This document shows, piece by piece, positions 14,566-23,694 of a stretch of DNA of 64,000 nucleotides. A program made the position numbers and the translations under genes. Origin of the DNA: an uncultured Lachnospiraceae bacterium (lineage in GTDB: Bacteria > Bacillota > Clostridia > Lachnospirales > Lachnospiraceae); assembly GCA_910579425.1 (NCBI GenBank), contig CAJTVL010000016.1, forward strand, positions 1 to 64,000. The letters run 5' to 3'. Numbering within the stretch: position 1 is the first letter of the stretch; the number at the start of each line of letters is the position of its first letter. The notes under the pieces are model-generated. The model did not search any database, was not told the origin of the DNA, and saw only the letters and a list, made by a program, of their open reading frames with translations.

Positions 14566-15777
14566 ATGAATAAACATAAAAATATTTTCCTATTATTAAT
14601 ACCATTTTTACTAATTTTTCCGGCAGGTTGCTCGAATCAAAGAAATAATTTCAATACCGATGCATCCCTGAGTTACCTTTCACAGACATATAGTATCAAT
14701 ATAAGTGAAGAAAGGCCGAAAGTTGTTTTAGACACAGATATGACGTTTCTGGGAGATGATGCATTCTGTTTGTCTATCTTAGTTCAGGCAGATAACATAG
14801 GCTTAATTGATTTAGTTGGAGTAACTGTTACTGGCGGCAATTCTTTTGTATCTGTCGGTACAAATGCTGCATTACGCCAGCTTGAACTTTGGGGACGATC
14901 AGACATACCGGTATATATAGGTACTGACGAACCCTTAAATGGATTTCGGGATCTTGAAGATCAGCGCCAGGTAGTAGGTTCCATTGATAACTGGGGAGCA
15001 ATGGCAAATCTTGACAACTATGTAGAGCCCCAAAACTTCCATGATCTCGGAAAATATTATGAACGAAAATGGGGATATTCCCAAGCAACACCACAGGAAG
15101 CTTCTGCTGTCGAATTCTTGTTGGATCTCGTGTCCAATAACAAAAATGAAATCACTATCATTTCAGTTGGTTCTCCAATCAGCATTGCTTTGGCGTGTCA
15201 GCAGGACGTAGATTTTGCTCAAAACGTAAGTGAAATTATATATCTTGGCGGTATTCTGGGAGAGGGAGGAACTTACACACCGTATGCAGATTTTAATTGT
15301 TTTTATGACGCAACCGCTTATAAAGTATGTTTGAACGCAAGTTTTCCAAAGCAAACTATGATCCCCCATGAAGTAGTTAATGATGTGAAAATTGACAAAG
15401 CGGTATATGATTTGCTTGAAGAAAAGGGAACTACTCAGATTTCAAGGTTCTGGGTTGATAATCAGGGGGGACTATACCGTAGGAATACGAATCGAAAGGA
15501 TAGCTGTGCCGATGCAATTGCTGCTGCAATTTATTTAATACCGTCTGTCGTTGTACAATACCAAAATTTTTATGTTGATATAAACGATGATATAACAAGT
15601 GCTGAATATGGGAAACTAATTTTGAATCATTCTGACAGCAACAATAATATTTCATTTATTACCAGGCTGGACACTAACCAATATTGGGATTTCATTACAG
15701 ATTTACTGTGCCATGTTTCCGATATGCCTGATTGTACCTACGGAGAACTTATTTCAGAAAGTGTGTCTCCCAATTAG
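14566..15777 (+). CDS. Nucleoside-hydrolase-like lipoprotein
   Basis: Secreted lipoprotein of 403 residues. Signal peptide MNKHKNIFLLLIPFLLIFPA with lipobox PAGC (Cys22). The calcium-binding motif of inosine-uridine nucleoside hydrolases is present as VVLDTDMTFLGDDAF (Asp56, Asp58, Asp64, Asp65), with a later Asp in DSCADAIAAA. Such enzymes split the N-glycosidic bond of nucleosides. Extracellular placement suggests scavenging outside the membrane. The gene is clearly more AT-rich than its neighbours and flanked by remnants, which suggests acquisition by transfer. The ATG at 14566 starts the signal peptide; an ATG at 14539 is in frame but less likely. Confidence 0.78.
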   Translation: MNKHKNIFLLLIPFLLIFPAGCSNQRNNFNTDASLSYLSQTYSINISEERPKVVLDTDMTFLGDDAFCLSILVQADNIGLIDLVGVTVTGGNSFVSVGTNAALRQLELWGRSDIPVYIGTDEPLNGFRDLEDQRQVVGSIDNWGAMANLDNYVEPQNFHDLGKYYERKWGYSQATPQEASAVEFLLDLVSNNKNEITIISVGSPISIALACQQDVDFAQNVSEIIYLGGILGEGGTYTPYADFNCFYDATAYKVCLNASFPKQTMIPHEVVNDVKIDKAVYDLLEEKGTTQISRFWVDNQGGLYRRNTNRKDSCADAIAAAIYLIPSVVVQYQNFYVDINDDITSAEYGKLILNHSDSNNNISFITRLDTNQYWDFITDLLCHVSDMPDCTYGELISESVSPN

Positions 15778-15853
15778 CCATTCATTCGTCGTCTGATATT
15801 GTTATGCTATAAACCCTTGACACAAGCCCCGCAGAAAACTATAATAAAACAAG

Positions 15854-15866
15854 ATAACAGCGTTAT
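15854..15866. promoter_or_regulatory. Operator-like palindrome at the TetR start
   Basis: ATAAC AGC GTTAT, the same half-site and 3-base spacing as the longer palindrome at 16670-16694 before the ABC genes. It overlaps or immediately precedes the TetR start codon, so it fits autoregulation. Confidence 0.5.
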
Positions 15867-15885
15867 GCCAAAAGAAGGTGATGGA

Positions 15886-16539
15886 TTGGCGCAGGACAAA
15901 GCGACAAAGGAAAAGCTCCTGGAAAGTGCAAAGAAAGAGTTTTTAGAGAAGGGATATATGAAGGCTTCCCTGCGGACGATCTGCAAAAATGCAGGGGTGA
16001 CCACCGGGGCTTTATATTTTTTCTTTCAGGGCAAGGAGGATTTGCTGAGAGAGCTTGTGGAGGAGCCTCTTAAAGGACTGATGTTTCTGATCCGGCAGCA
16101 TTTTGCGGAGGAGATGGAGCGGGGGATTGGCGTTGTCAGCCTTGATATGGACCGGCAGGATATTGATGCCGCCAAAGAAGTGGTACGTTTTTTGTACCGG
16201 CATTATGATGTGTTCCTGCTTCTTTTAACGAAAAGCCAGGGGAGCGAGTACGAGGACATGGTAAGCCGCTTTGCGGACTATGGCGAAGAGCATTACCGGA
16301 GGCTCACGGCCCAGGTAGCCAGAACCTATGGCGGTACGGCTCTGGATGACTACATGATTCACTGGATGTCCCATATGCAGATCAATGCCTTTGTCCATCT
16401 GCTGATCCATGAGCCGGATGTGGAAAAGGCGCTTGTGCATATCGAGCAGGTTGTGGTGTATCTGGTATCCGGGTGGAACGGGCTTTTCCAGAGGGGAAGG
16501 GCTGCGGGGAATTCGGCGGATACCGGAGGAAGAGGATAA
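15886..16539 (+). CDS. TetR-family transcriptional regulator
   Basis: About 217 residues. The N-terminal helix-turn-helix is clear (FLEKGYMKASLRTICKNAG, then VTTGALYFFFQGKEDLL), with a helical ligand domain after it. I prefer the TTG at 15886 because AAGAAGGTG lies 7 bases before it; an ATG at 15865 is in frame but has no Shine-Dalgarno site and overlaps the palindrome at 15854. The ABC exporter genes follow after a hairpin terminator and a second, longer palindrome, so this protein probably represses both itself and the exporter. The inducer is unknown. Confidence 0.85.
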   Translation: MAQDKATKEKLLESAKKEFLEKGYMKASLRTICKNAGVTTGALYFFFQGKEDLLRELVEEPLKGLMFLIRQHFAEEMERGIGVVSLDMDRQDIDAAKEVVRFLYRHYDVFLLLLTKSQGSEYEDMVSRFADYGEEHYRRLTAQVARTYGGTALDDYMIHWMSHMQINAFVHLLIHEPDVEKALVHIEQVVVYLVSGWNGLFQRGRAAGNSADTGGRG

Positions 16540-16660
16540 AAAGCAACGGATGCCAGGCCTTGCCAGCCATCCTTATGTTTCAACAAACGCTGCCACGCTT
16601 TGCGAGTCAGCTTATTGTAAGCAGAACCGCTGCCGTAAAACATATTTGCGGCAGCGGTAA
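16538..16660 (+). other. Short frame with the recurrent KKQRMPGLASHPYV peptide
   Basis: A frame overlapping the TetR stop reads KKQRMPGLASHPYV and then diverges. The same peptide, KKQRMSGLASHPYV, opens the 85-aa membrane protein at 60037. There is no good start here. It could be a remnant of a related gene or a dispersed DNA repeat that happens to be coding. The 3' part overlaps the terminator at 16626-16658. Confidence 0.4.
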
Positions 16661-16664
16661 AATT
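16626..16664 (+). terminator. Terminator between tetR and the ABC exporter
   Basis: Perfect 10-bp stem ACCGCTGCCG (16626-16635) with CGGCAGCGGT (16649-16658), 13-base loop, followed by AAAATT. The weak T run makes efficiency uncertain. Confidence 0.5.
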
Positions 16665-16669
16665 AAGAT

Positions 16670-16694
16670 TTCAACATAACGTTGTTATGTTGAA
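16670..16694. promoter_or_regulatory. TetR-type operator before the ABC exporter
   Basis: Perfect 11-bp inverted repeat TTCAACATAAC, GTT, GTTATGTTGAA, 43 bases before the ATPase start. Its inner ATAAC-N3-GTTAT is repeated at the tetR start. Size and symmetry suit a TetR dimer site. Confidence 0.65.
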
Positions 16695-16736
16695 GCTGTT
16701 ATGCCCGGAGGATAGGGGCAGTAAGGAGGGAATCGA

Positions 16737-17438
16737 ATGTATCTGGAAGTTAAGAGGTTGAAAAAAAGCTATGGGGAAGGCGGAAGCTATGTGGAGGTTC
16801 TAAAGGGCGTGGATTTGTCCGTGGAAAAAGGGGTGATGTGCGTCATACAGGGAGCCAGCGGCTCCGGAAAGTCCACCCTGCTTCACTGTATCGGTGGATT
16901 GGATGAAGCTGGTTCCGGGTCTGTCTCGGTGGACGGGATGGAGATCTGCGGATTAACGCCGGAGGAATTGTCCGATTACCGCAGGGCGAATCTGGGATTT
17001 GTTTTTCAGTTCTATAACCTTGTGCCGAACCTTACGGTAAAGGAGAATATCCAGGTGTGTGAATACCTTACTGGCAGCCCCCTTGATCTGGGGGAGCTTT
17101 TGGATACCCTTGGCCTTGCCGGACATCAGGATAAATTTCCGCCCCAGCTTTCCGGCGGCCAGCAGCAGCGGTGTGCCATTGCCAGAGCGCTGATCAAGAA
17201 CCCGAAGCTGCTGCTCTGTGATGAGCCCACCGGGGCATTGGATTCCCATACATCGCGGGAGATTCTGGAATTGTTGGAGGAAGTGAATCGGAAATACGGC
17301 ACTACCATACTGATTGTTACTCACAATAACGCCATCAGGCAGATGGTGGATCAGGTCGTATATCTGAAGGACGGGCAGGTGCAAAAGAATTACCGGAACG
17401 AAACGAAAGTACCTGCCGCTCAGTTGGAGGATTTGTGA
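16737..17438 (+). CDS. ABC transporter ATP-binding protein (MacB/LolD type)
   Basis: ATPase of 233 residues with Walker A GASGSGKST (39-47), a Q-loop in GFVFQFYNLVPNL, signature LSGGQQQR, Walker B LLLCDEPTGALD and an H-loop in IVTHNN. This pattern, with the short linker and TGALD, belongs to the MacB/LolD group that works with FtsX-like permeases. It overlaps the permease start by one base (TGATG), so both are translated together. RBS AAGGAGGG precedes the ATG. Confidence 0.93.
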   Translation: MYLEVKRLKKSYGEGGSYVEVLKGVDLSVEKGVMCVIQGASGSGKSTLLHCIGGLDEAGSGSVSVDGMEICGLTPEELSDYRRANLGFVFQFYNLVPNLTVKENIQVCEYLTGSPLDLGELLDTLGLAGHQDKFPPQLSGGQQQRCAIARALIKNPKLLLCDEPTGALDSHTSREILELLEEVNRKYGTTILIVTHNNAIRQMVDQVVYLKDGQVQKNYRNETKVPAAQLEDL

Positions 17439-19807
17439 TGCAGAAAATATTGAGAAAACGCATATTTCGTGACCTGAAAGAGAATCAATTCCGGTATTTG
17501 GCGCTGGCGCTTTTGGTTGTTTTTGGCATGTATATCGTGATTGGTTTGGTAGGGGCGGCGGATACTGTGATAATCCGCACGGCGGAGAGGGCAAAGGCGA
17601 ACCGGGTAGAGGACGGGCAGTTCGCTGTGTTCGTACCGCTTACGGAAAAGGAGAAAGCTTTCCTGGAAGAAGAGGGGATTACCTTAGAGGAGCATTTTTA
17701 TCTGGACTATGCCCTGACGGGCAAAAGTATCCGACCGGAGGCGGGAAGGGGGGCGCAGGATGCAGGTTCTGCCGGGGGTGTTGTCCTGCGTATCTTTTCC
17801 CGGAGAAAGAACATTGATCTGGTACAGGTTGATTCCGGGGAACTTCCCCAAAAGAACGGTGAAATTCTGCTGGAGAGGCGTTTCTGCGAGGAACAGGGGA
17901 TTTTAATCGGTGATAAGATTACTTTTGGAGATCGTAAATATACGGTCAGCGGGATTGGTACAGCCCCGGATTACGAAGCGGCCTTTCAAAACTTTTCCGA
18001 CAGTGCCGTGGACAGCGGACGGTTCGGAATCGGGTTTGTGACAGAGGAGGATTACCGGCAGATGCGGGATGCACCCGGGAGCATTTCTTCGGAGGAATAT
18101 ACCTATGCCTATCGTCTGAATGGACGGATTACCCATCAGGAACTGAAGGAAAAACTGAAAGGGCTGGAAGCAGGCGGCAGGGGTGGGCTCCCAGAGGGAC
18201 TTTCCGGGCTTGCAAAAAGTAATGGCAGGCCAGGCCCGGTTTTCCCCTCTAAACTGACCCGTTTTGTCCCTGCGGGCGATAATCCCCGGATTGGCTCGGC
18301 AGGAAATGATAAATTGGTGGATAGGGCGGCGGGACTGACGGCCGGTGTGATTGTCCTGATCCTGTTTGCCTATGTCATTTCTGTATTTACGATACATAGC
18401 ATAGAACGGGAGGCGCGCGTCATCGGAACACTCTATGCCATGGGGGTAAAGAGGAAAGAGCTTTTGCGGCATTACCTTACGCTGCCAGTGATCCTCACCT
18501 TCATTGCAGGGGCTGTGGGGACAGGGCTCGGCTACAGCAGATTGGGCGTCAATACCTATCTTGGGGAGTCTTACGGCTACTTTTCCATTCCAAAAGTAGA
18601 TGTGGTCTTTGAGCCGTACCTGCTGATCTATGGGCTGGTTGTGCCGCCCCTTGCCACAGCCCTCACCAATTATCTGGTGATACAAAAAAAGCTTGCCAGA
18701 GCGCCCCTTGCCCTGATCCGTGGAGAGCAGAAAGGGGACAGGGTACATACCATAGGGCTTTCGGGCGGTTTTGTGCGGATTTTCCGAATCCGGCAGCTTT
18801 TGAGGGAAAAGCGCACGGCACTTACCCTATTTTTCGGGATGTTCATTTCCCTGCTGATCGTCATGCTTTCTCTGGATTGTTATACCCTCTGTTCCCACGT
18901 CAAGACGGAAAGCGCCAGGGATACGAAGTTTGCCTATATGTACACCTATAAGTATCCGGAAGAGGAAGTGCCGGAGGGCGGTGAGGAGGCGGTGGGAGTA
19001 ACCATGAAAAAGGAAGTTATGGGCTATGAATTTGACGTGACGCTTCTGGGAATCCATAAGGAGAACCCTTACTTTGACGCTCCGGTGGAAGAGGGGGAAA
19101 ACCGGGTGCTGGTTTCCTCAGCCATGGCGCAGAAGTATGGAATCAAAGAGGGGGATATTCTGACGCTTTTGGATGAGGAGAAGGATCGGTACTATGCCTT
19201 TCGGGTGGATGGAACCGTGACCTATTCCGCCGGTTTTTTGGCCTTTATGGACATTGACAGCATGCGGGAATTGATGGGGGAGGGGGAGGGCTATTACAAT
19301 ATCGTTTTTTCGGATCATGTACTGGATATTGATAACGGCAGGCTTTATTCCGTCCTCTCAAAGGAAGGGGTGGAGAAGAGCGCGGCCGTGTTCGTGGAGC
19401 AGATGAAGGATATGGTCATCATGCTGCTGGCGGTTTCCGCACTGATCTTTGGGGTGGTGATGTATTTGCTGATGAAGGTGATGACTGACCGGTCGGCTTT
19501 GTCGATTTCCCTGTTCAAGGTGTTTGGCTACCGGAAAAAGGAGATACGGAAGCTTTACCTGAACGGGAACTTTTTGGTGGCGGCGCTGAGCGCCCTTGTG
19601 GGGATTCCGTTATCCAAGGCCGTGATGGATCTGCTCTTTCCTTATATGGTGTCGAACATTGCCTGTGGGATTAATCTCACTTTCTCATGGCAGACGTATG
19701 TGGGTATATTTTTAGGCGTACTGGTTTTATACGGGATGATCAACGGGATTCTTATGGGCAGGGTGAATAAGATCCTTCCGGCCCAGGCGCTTAAGATGCG
19801 GGAGTAG
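17438..19807 (+). CDS. ABC transporter permease, FtsX-like, 789 aa
   Basis: Large permease with one N-terminal membrane span (about residues 20-42), a wide extracytoplasmic domain, a first FtsX block of three spans (about 290-420) followed by a positively charged loop, a second N-terminal-type span near 460, another outside domain and a final FtsX block (about 660-785). This two-block layout is that of peptide-sensing or lantibiotic/antimicrobial-resistance exporters and of lipid-handling permeases in Bacillota. GGAGG lies 7 bases before the ATG at 17438. The upstream TetR operators suggest induction by a toxic compound. The substrate is unknown. Confidence 0.85.
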   Translation: MQKILRKRIFRDLKENQFRYLALALLVVFGMYIVIGLVGAADTVIIRTAERAKANRVEDGQFAVFVPLTEKEKAFLEEEGITLEEHFYLDYALTGKSIRPEAGRGAQDAGSAGGVVLRIFSRRKNIDLVQVDSGELPQKNGEILLERRFCEEQGILIGDKITFGDRKYTVSGIGTAPDYEAAFQNFSDSAVDSGRFGIGFVTEEDYRQMRDAPGSISSEEYTYAYRLNGRITHQELKEKLKGLEAGGRGGLPEGLSGLAKSNGRPGPVFPSKLTRFVPAGDNPRIGSAGNDKLVDRAAGLTAGVIVLILFAYVISVFTIHSIEREARVIGTLYAMGVKRKELLRHYLTLPVILTFIAGAVGTGLGYSRLGVNTYLGESYGYFSIPKVDVVFEPYLLIYGLVVPPLATALTNYLVIQKKLARAPLALIRGEQKGDRVHTIGLSGGFVRIFRIRQLLREKRTALTLFFGMFISLLIVMLSLDCYTLCSHVKTESARDTKFAYMYTYKYPEEEVPEGGEEAVGVTMKKEVMGYEFDVTLLGIHKENPYFDAPVEEGENRVLVSSAMAQKYGIKEGDILTLLDEEKDRYYAFRVDGTVTYSAGFLAFMDIDSMRELMGEGEGYYNIVFSDHVLDIDNGRLYSVLSKEGVEKSAAVFVEQMKDMVIMLLAVSALIFGVVMYLLMKVMTDRSALSISLFKVFGYRKKEIRKLYLNGNFLVAALSALVGIPLSKAVMDLLFPYMVSNIACGINLTFSWQTYVGIFLGVLVLYGMINGILMGRVNKILPAQALKMRE

Positions 19808-19990
19808 CAGAGAGAATATTTCTATGTGATCAAAGCTTTGGAAGAAAATTTTCAGGAAACTGAGGTATGAAAATGAATCCAAAAGATTTATAATGAAAGA
19901 AGTATTTACGGAAAGGAGCATTTGGAGGCACTCATTTCCCGGAGGAGCAGTAATTTCAGAAGAAAGCGAACAGGAGGAAGAAAAGAACAT

Positions 19991-20923
19991 ATGGCTTACT
20001 TATTTGTACATTTCAGGGAAAAGACATCACCTGACGGAGAGCAGGTATATTTCGGGCTCAGCCAGGATGGCTTTCAGTGGGAGGAAGTGAACCTGGGACA
20101 GCCGGTATTGTGGGCTTATTACGGCGATAAGGGCGTCCGGGATTTTACGATCACGAAGTGTGAAAAAAACGGGAAGTATTACATATTTGCAACGGATTTA
20201 AGCCTGTCCTATGGGATGAGAAACCAGTACCGCCATTCCTGGGATGAGATCGGCAGAAACGGCAGCAAGTATCTGGCGGTCTGGGAATCCGGGGATCTGG
20301 TATCCTGGACGGAGCAGAGACTGGTGAAGATCGGGGATGAGGATTTCGGATGTCTCTGGGCACCGGATATTATTTATGACAGGAGGGAGGGGGATTATGT
20401 GCTCCACTGGTCCTCTTCCCATAAGAGCAATGACTACGGTGAAAAGGCGATTTATTACAGCAGGACAAAGGATTTCGACAATTTCTCAAAACCAGAGGTT
20501 CTGTACCGGAAAGAAGATTCCGGTGTGATCGATTCGGCCATGTATGAGGAGAACGGAAAATACTATCTCTTTGTGAAGAGTGAAAACAATCCCTCAAATA
20601 TCATACTGCTGAAGTCGGAAAGTGTGACGGGGCCCTTTGAGAGGGTGGAGGCGTTCGATGAGAGCATGGCGGTGATCGAGGCGGGCCAGTACGAAGCGCC
20701 CACGGCGGTTTGTCTGGAAAACGGGAAGTGGTGCCTGTTTTTGGATTACTATGGTGTGCCCGGAGAAGGGCAGGGATACGTGCCGTTTGTGGCTGACAGC
20801 CTGGCGTCCGGCAGGTTTGTACGCTCTGATGAGAGTTTTCATTTTCCTTATGGATATAAGCATGGAACGATTATGAAGATTAGTAGGGAAGAGTATGAGA
20901 GGATACGCGAAGCGTATTCATAG
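19991..20923 (+). CDS. GH43-like glycoside hydrolase (five-bladed propeller)
   Basis: Protein of 310 residues without a signal peptide. Blade-like repeats are visible: VYFGLSQDGFQWEEV, RDFTITKCEKNGKYYIFATD, WAPDIIYDRREGDYVLHWSS, DSAMYEENGKYYLFVKS and EAPTAVCLENGKWCLFLDY. The Asp and Glu of such blades (in RDFTI, WAPDI and YEAPT) are the likely catalytic set of GH43-type arabinosidases and galactosidases. AGGAGGA stands before the ATG at 19991. The end overlaps the leader of the next gene. Cytoplasmic action on imported oligosaccharides is likely. The exact linkage cannot be read. Confidence 0.72.
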   Translation: MAYLFVHFREKTSPDGEQVYFGLSQDGFQWEEVNLGQPVLWAYYGDKGVRDFTITKCEKNGKYYIFATDLSLSYGMRNQYRHSWDEIGRNGSKYLAVWESGDLVSWTEQRLVKIGDEDFGCLWAPDIIYDRREGDYVLHWSSSHKSNDYGEKAIYYSRTKDFDNFSKPEVLYRKEDSGVIDSAMYEENGKYYLFVKSENNPSNIILLKSESVTGPFERVEAFDESMAVIEAGQYEAPTAVCLENGKWCLFLDYYGVPGEGQGYVPFVADSLASGRFVRSDESFHFPYGYKHGTIMKISREEYERIREAYS

Positions 20924-20993
20924 ATTTCTATTTTTATTGATATTTATAGAAGCTTGCGGCAAAACAGGGAAAGAGTCAGGAGGAGGATCAGCA

Positions 20994-21902
20994 ATGGGAA
21001 CACTAAAAAACGGAACATTATGGAAGGATGTAAGCGGTGCGCCTCTTCATGCGCACGGCGGTTACATTATTTTTTATGAAGGATATTATTACTGGTATGG
21101 GGAGGACAGGAGGGAAAATTATTACGTGAGCTGTTACCGCTCCCAGAATCTGACGGACTGGGAATTTCGCAATCATGTACTTACCACCTGTTCCGAGACG
21201 GCAGAGTATCGGGTGAGGACGAAAATCCTGTTAAAAAATGAGGACGGAAGCAAGGTGAATCTGGAACGGCCAAAGGTGCTGTACAACGATAAGACAGGGA
21301 AGTTTGTCATGTGGATTCACTTTGAAAACGGAAAGGATTACAGGGATGCGGCAGTGGGAATTGCTGTCTGTGATACGCCGGACGGGGACTTTGTGTATCA
21401 TGGACATTTCAACCCCTACGGCTGTATGTCGCGGGACTGCACCCTTTTCAGGGACGATGACGGAACGGCTTATTTCATATCGGCGGCGCGGGATAATGCG
21501 GATCTGCATGTTTACCGCCTTACGGATGACTACATGAATGTGGAGGCCCTGGTACATAGGCTGTGGCAGGGAGAATACCGGGAGGCGCCGGCGGTGGTTA
21601 AAATGAACGGCAAATATTATATGCTCACTTCTTTCTGCACCGGCTGGGCTCCCAACCAGGGCAAATATGCGGTGGCTGATTCCATGGAGGGAAGATGGAG
21701 CGCCCTGAAAGAAATCGGCGATGAGACCACGTACCGGAGCCAGCCGGCATTTATTCTTCATAAAGACGGGCGGGTTCTTTATTTCGGCGACCGATGGGGC
21801 GGAGACGGAGAGAAATATTTTGAATCCGGATATGTGGTTTATCCCCTGAAGGAAGAAGGGGGCAGGCTTATCATGGAATATGTGGATGAGATAGATATTT
21901 AA
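20994..21902 (+). CDS. GH43-like hydrolase resembling exo-beta-1,3-galactanase (GH43_24 type)
   Basis: Protein of 302 residues. It opens with APLHAHGGYIIFYEGYYYWYGE, the opening seen in GH43 subfamily 24 exo-galactanases, and continues with ERPKVLYNDKTGKFVMWIH, SRDCTLFRDDDGTAYFISA and REAPAVVKMNGKYYMLTS. CAGGAGGAGG before the ATG at 20994 sets the start; the frame runs further upstream but into the previous gene. With the preceding GH43-like gene, the aldo/keto reductase and the esterase it forms a compact four-gene run, probably one operon acting on a galactan- or arabinogalactan-type side chain (inference). Confidence 0.7.
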   Translation: MGTLKNGTLWKDVSGAPLHAHGGYIIFYEGYYYWYGEDRRENYYVSCYRSQNLTDWEFRNHVLTTCSETAEYRVRTKILLKNEDGSKVNLERPKVLYNDKTGKFVMWIHFENGKDYRDAAVGIAVCDTPDGDFVYHGHFNPYGCMSRDCTLFRDDDGTAYFISAARDNADLHVYRLTDDYMNVEALVHRLWQGEYREAPAVVKMNGKYYMLTSFCTGWAPNQGKYAVADSMEGRWSALKEIGDETTYRSQPAFILHKDGRVLYFGDRWGGDGEKYFESGYVVYPLKEEGGRLIMEYVDEIDI

Positions 21903-21918
21903 GGGATGGGGGAGCGGA

Positions 21919-22932
21919 ATGGCAGATATTTATACGGCAGATCATAAGCGTTATGAAAAGATGGTATATAACAGAGTGGGAAGGAGCGGAATGAAATTTC
22001 CGGCAGTTTCCCTGGGCTTCTGGCATAATTTCGGGTCAAAGGATAATTACGATCTTATGAAGGCGATGTGCAGGTCGGCTTTCGATCATGGCATTACACA
22101 ATTTGACCTGGCAAACAATTATGGCCCGGTTTATGGAAGTGCAGAGACGAATCTGGGCAGGCTTCTGGAGGAAGACTTTGGGCCCTACCGGGATGAGCTG
22201 GTGATTACAACAAAAGCCGGGTATGATATGTGGGATGGCCCTTACGGCGATCATGGCAGCAGGAAGTATTTGATTGCCAGCATTGACCAGAGCCTGAAAC
22301 GGATGAAGCTGGATTATGTGGATATTTTCTATCACCACCGTATGGATAAGGAAACACCCTTAGAGGAGACCATGACTGCCCTGGCGGATATTGTAAGGAG
22401 CGGTAAGGCGCTTTATGCGGGAGTGTCCAATTATGACAGAGAATATACGCAAAAGGCGGCGGAGCTTCTCAGGGAGCTGCATTGTCCTTTTATTGTGAAC
22501 CAGAGAAGATATTCTATTTTTGACAGGACGATTGAGGAGGACGGGGTAAAGTCCTATTGCAAAGAAGCGGGAGTGGGGATTATTGCATTCAGCCCCTTGG
22601 CCCAGGGGATGCTGACAGATAAATATCTGCACGGTATACCGCAGGACAGCCGTATTGCGAAGGATCCAAGATTTTTACATGCCGCCGACCTGACCGAGAA
22701 CAGGCTGGAACAGATCAGACGTTTGAATGAACTGGCCGGGCAGCGGGGGCAGACACTGGCGCAGATGGCGCTCTCCTGGGTGCTGAAGGATGACGAAGTA
22801 TGTTCTGTACTGATTGGCGCATCGAAACCGGAACAGATCGTGGAGAATATTACTGTGGCGGAGCATGCGGATTTTACGGAAGAGGAATTGAAGAAGATAG
22901 AGGAAATTTCGTCTTCTCAGGGTGGAAATTGA
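21919..22932 (+). CDS. Aldo/keto reductase (YghZ-like)
   Basis: NADPH-dependent oxidoreductase of 337 residues. The family marks are FDLANNYGPVYGSAE (catalytic Asp and Tyr), VITTKAGYDMWDGPYGDHGSRKY cut by a turn (catalytic Lys), DIFYHHRMD (His), VNQRRYSIFDR and the C-terminal cofactor loop LIGASKPEQI. GDHGSRKYL is typical of the YghZ/GPR subgroup, which acts on glyceraldehyde 3-phosphate or methylglyoxal. It follows the galactanase-like gene after 16 bp with a GGATGGGGGAG site, so a role with the released sugar is possible. Confidence 0.88.
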   Translation: MADIYTADHKRYEKMVYNRVGRSGMKFPAVSLGFWHNFGSKDNYDLMKAMCRSAFDHGITQFDLANNYGPVYGSAETNLGRLLEEDFGPYRDELVITTKAGYDMWDGPYGDHGSRKYLIASIDQSLKRMKLDYVDIFYHHRMDKETPLEETMTALADIVRSGKALYAGVSNYDREYTQKAAELLRELHCPFIVNQRRYSIFDRTIEEDGVKSYCKEAGVGIIAFSPLAQGMLTDKYLHGIPQDSRIAKDPRFLHAADLTENRLEQIRRLNELAGQRGQTLAQMALSWVLKDDEVCSVLIGASKPEQIVENITVAEHADFTEEELKKIEEISSSQGGN

Positions 22933-22947
22933 TGGGAGAGATGCCGG

Positions 22948-23634
22948 ATGATACAGTTTATGGAAAAGGGCAGGCTGGTGACGGTATGGCCAAGCCTCAA
23001 AGAGGACAGGCCGGTTGTGTATCTGAATACGTTTGAGGACGAGGGGGAGCGGGTGTATAAGGAATTGGGGACGGAGCCGGCCTCGGATTTCACCCTTGTG
23101 GCGATCAGCGGGCTCGACTGGAACCATGACATGGCCCCGTGGGATATTCCGACGATTTTTGAGGGCGATACCGCCTGTACCGGAGGCGCGGATGATTATC
23201 TGGGGCTTTTGATGGGAGAGATCATGCCCAGGGCAGAAAAGGAAGTCCGGGGCAGGGTTCTGTGGAGGGGGATTGCCGGATATTCCCTTGCGGGATTGTT
23301 CGCGGTGTATTCCCTTTACCGGACGGAGGTTTTTTCCAGGGCGGCCAGCATGTCCGGTTCCCTCTGGTTCCCGGGTTTTTGGGAGTATGTCGTTTCCCAT
23401 GAGCTGAAAAGGGAGCCGGAGTGTATTTACTTTTCCCTGGGAGATCGGGAATGCAGGACAGGGAACCCTTATTTAAGAGTTGTGCAGGAGCGCACGGAGG
23501 AGATAGAGGCTTTTTACCGGGGAAAAGGGATGGATACCGTATTTCAGAGCAATCCGGGCGGGCACGGGAAAAATACAGTCAGAAGGACGGCGGCGGGTAT
23601 TGCCTGGATCTTGGCGGCCTGCCAGAGGAACTGA
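22948..23634 (+). CDS. Alpha/beta-hydrolase, putative esterase
   Basis: Protein of 228 residues with the nucleophile elbow IAGYSLAGLFAVYS (Ser113) and a C-terminal His in NPGGHGKNT. The Asp is probably in FSLGDRECR. The layout resembles Fes/IroE-type or BES-like putative esterases. There is no signal peptide. It closes the four-gene sugar cluster (15 bp after the aldo/keto reductase) and may remove ester groups from oligosaccharides, though that is only suggested by position. Confidence 0.75.
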   Translation: MIQFMEKGRLVTVWPSLKEDRPVVYLNTFEDEGERVYKELGTEPASDFTLVAISGLDWNHDMAPWDIPTIFEGDTACTGGADDYLGLLMGEIMPRAEKEVRGRVLWRGIAGYSLAGLFAVYSLYRTEVFSRAASMSGSLWFPGFWEYVVSHELKREPECIYFSLGDRECRTGNPYLRVVQERTEEIEAFYRGKGMDTVFQSNPGGHGKNTVRRTAAGIAWILAACQRN

Positions 23635-23643
23635 ATAAAAGAT

Positions 23644-23694
23644 AAGCTGAAAACAGGAAGGGAGTCTGTTTCTCTTTCAGTTTTTCAGCTTTAT
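23644..23694. terminator. Hairpin between convergent esterase and ParE genes
   Basis: AAGCTGAAAA (23644-23653) pairs with TTTTCAGCTT (23682-23691) around a long loop. It lies exactly between the two convergent genes and could stop both transcripts. Confidence 0.45.
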
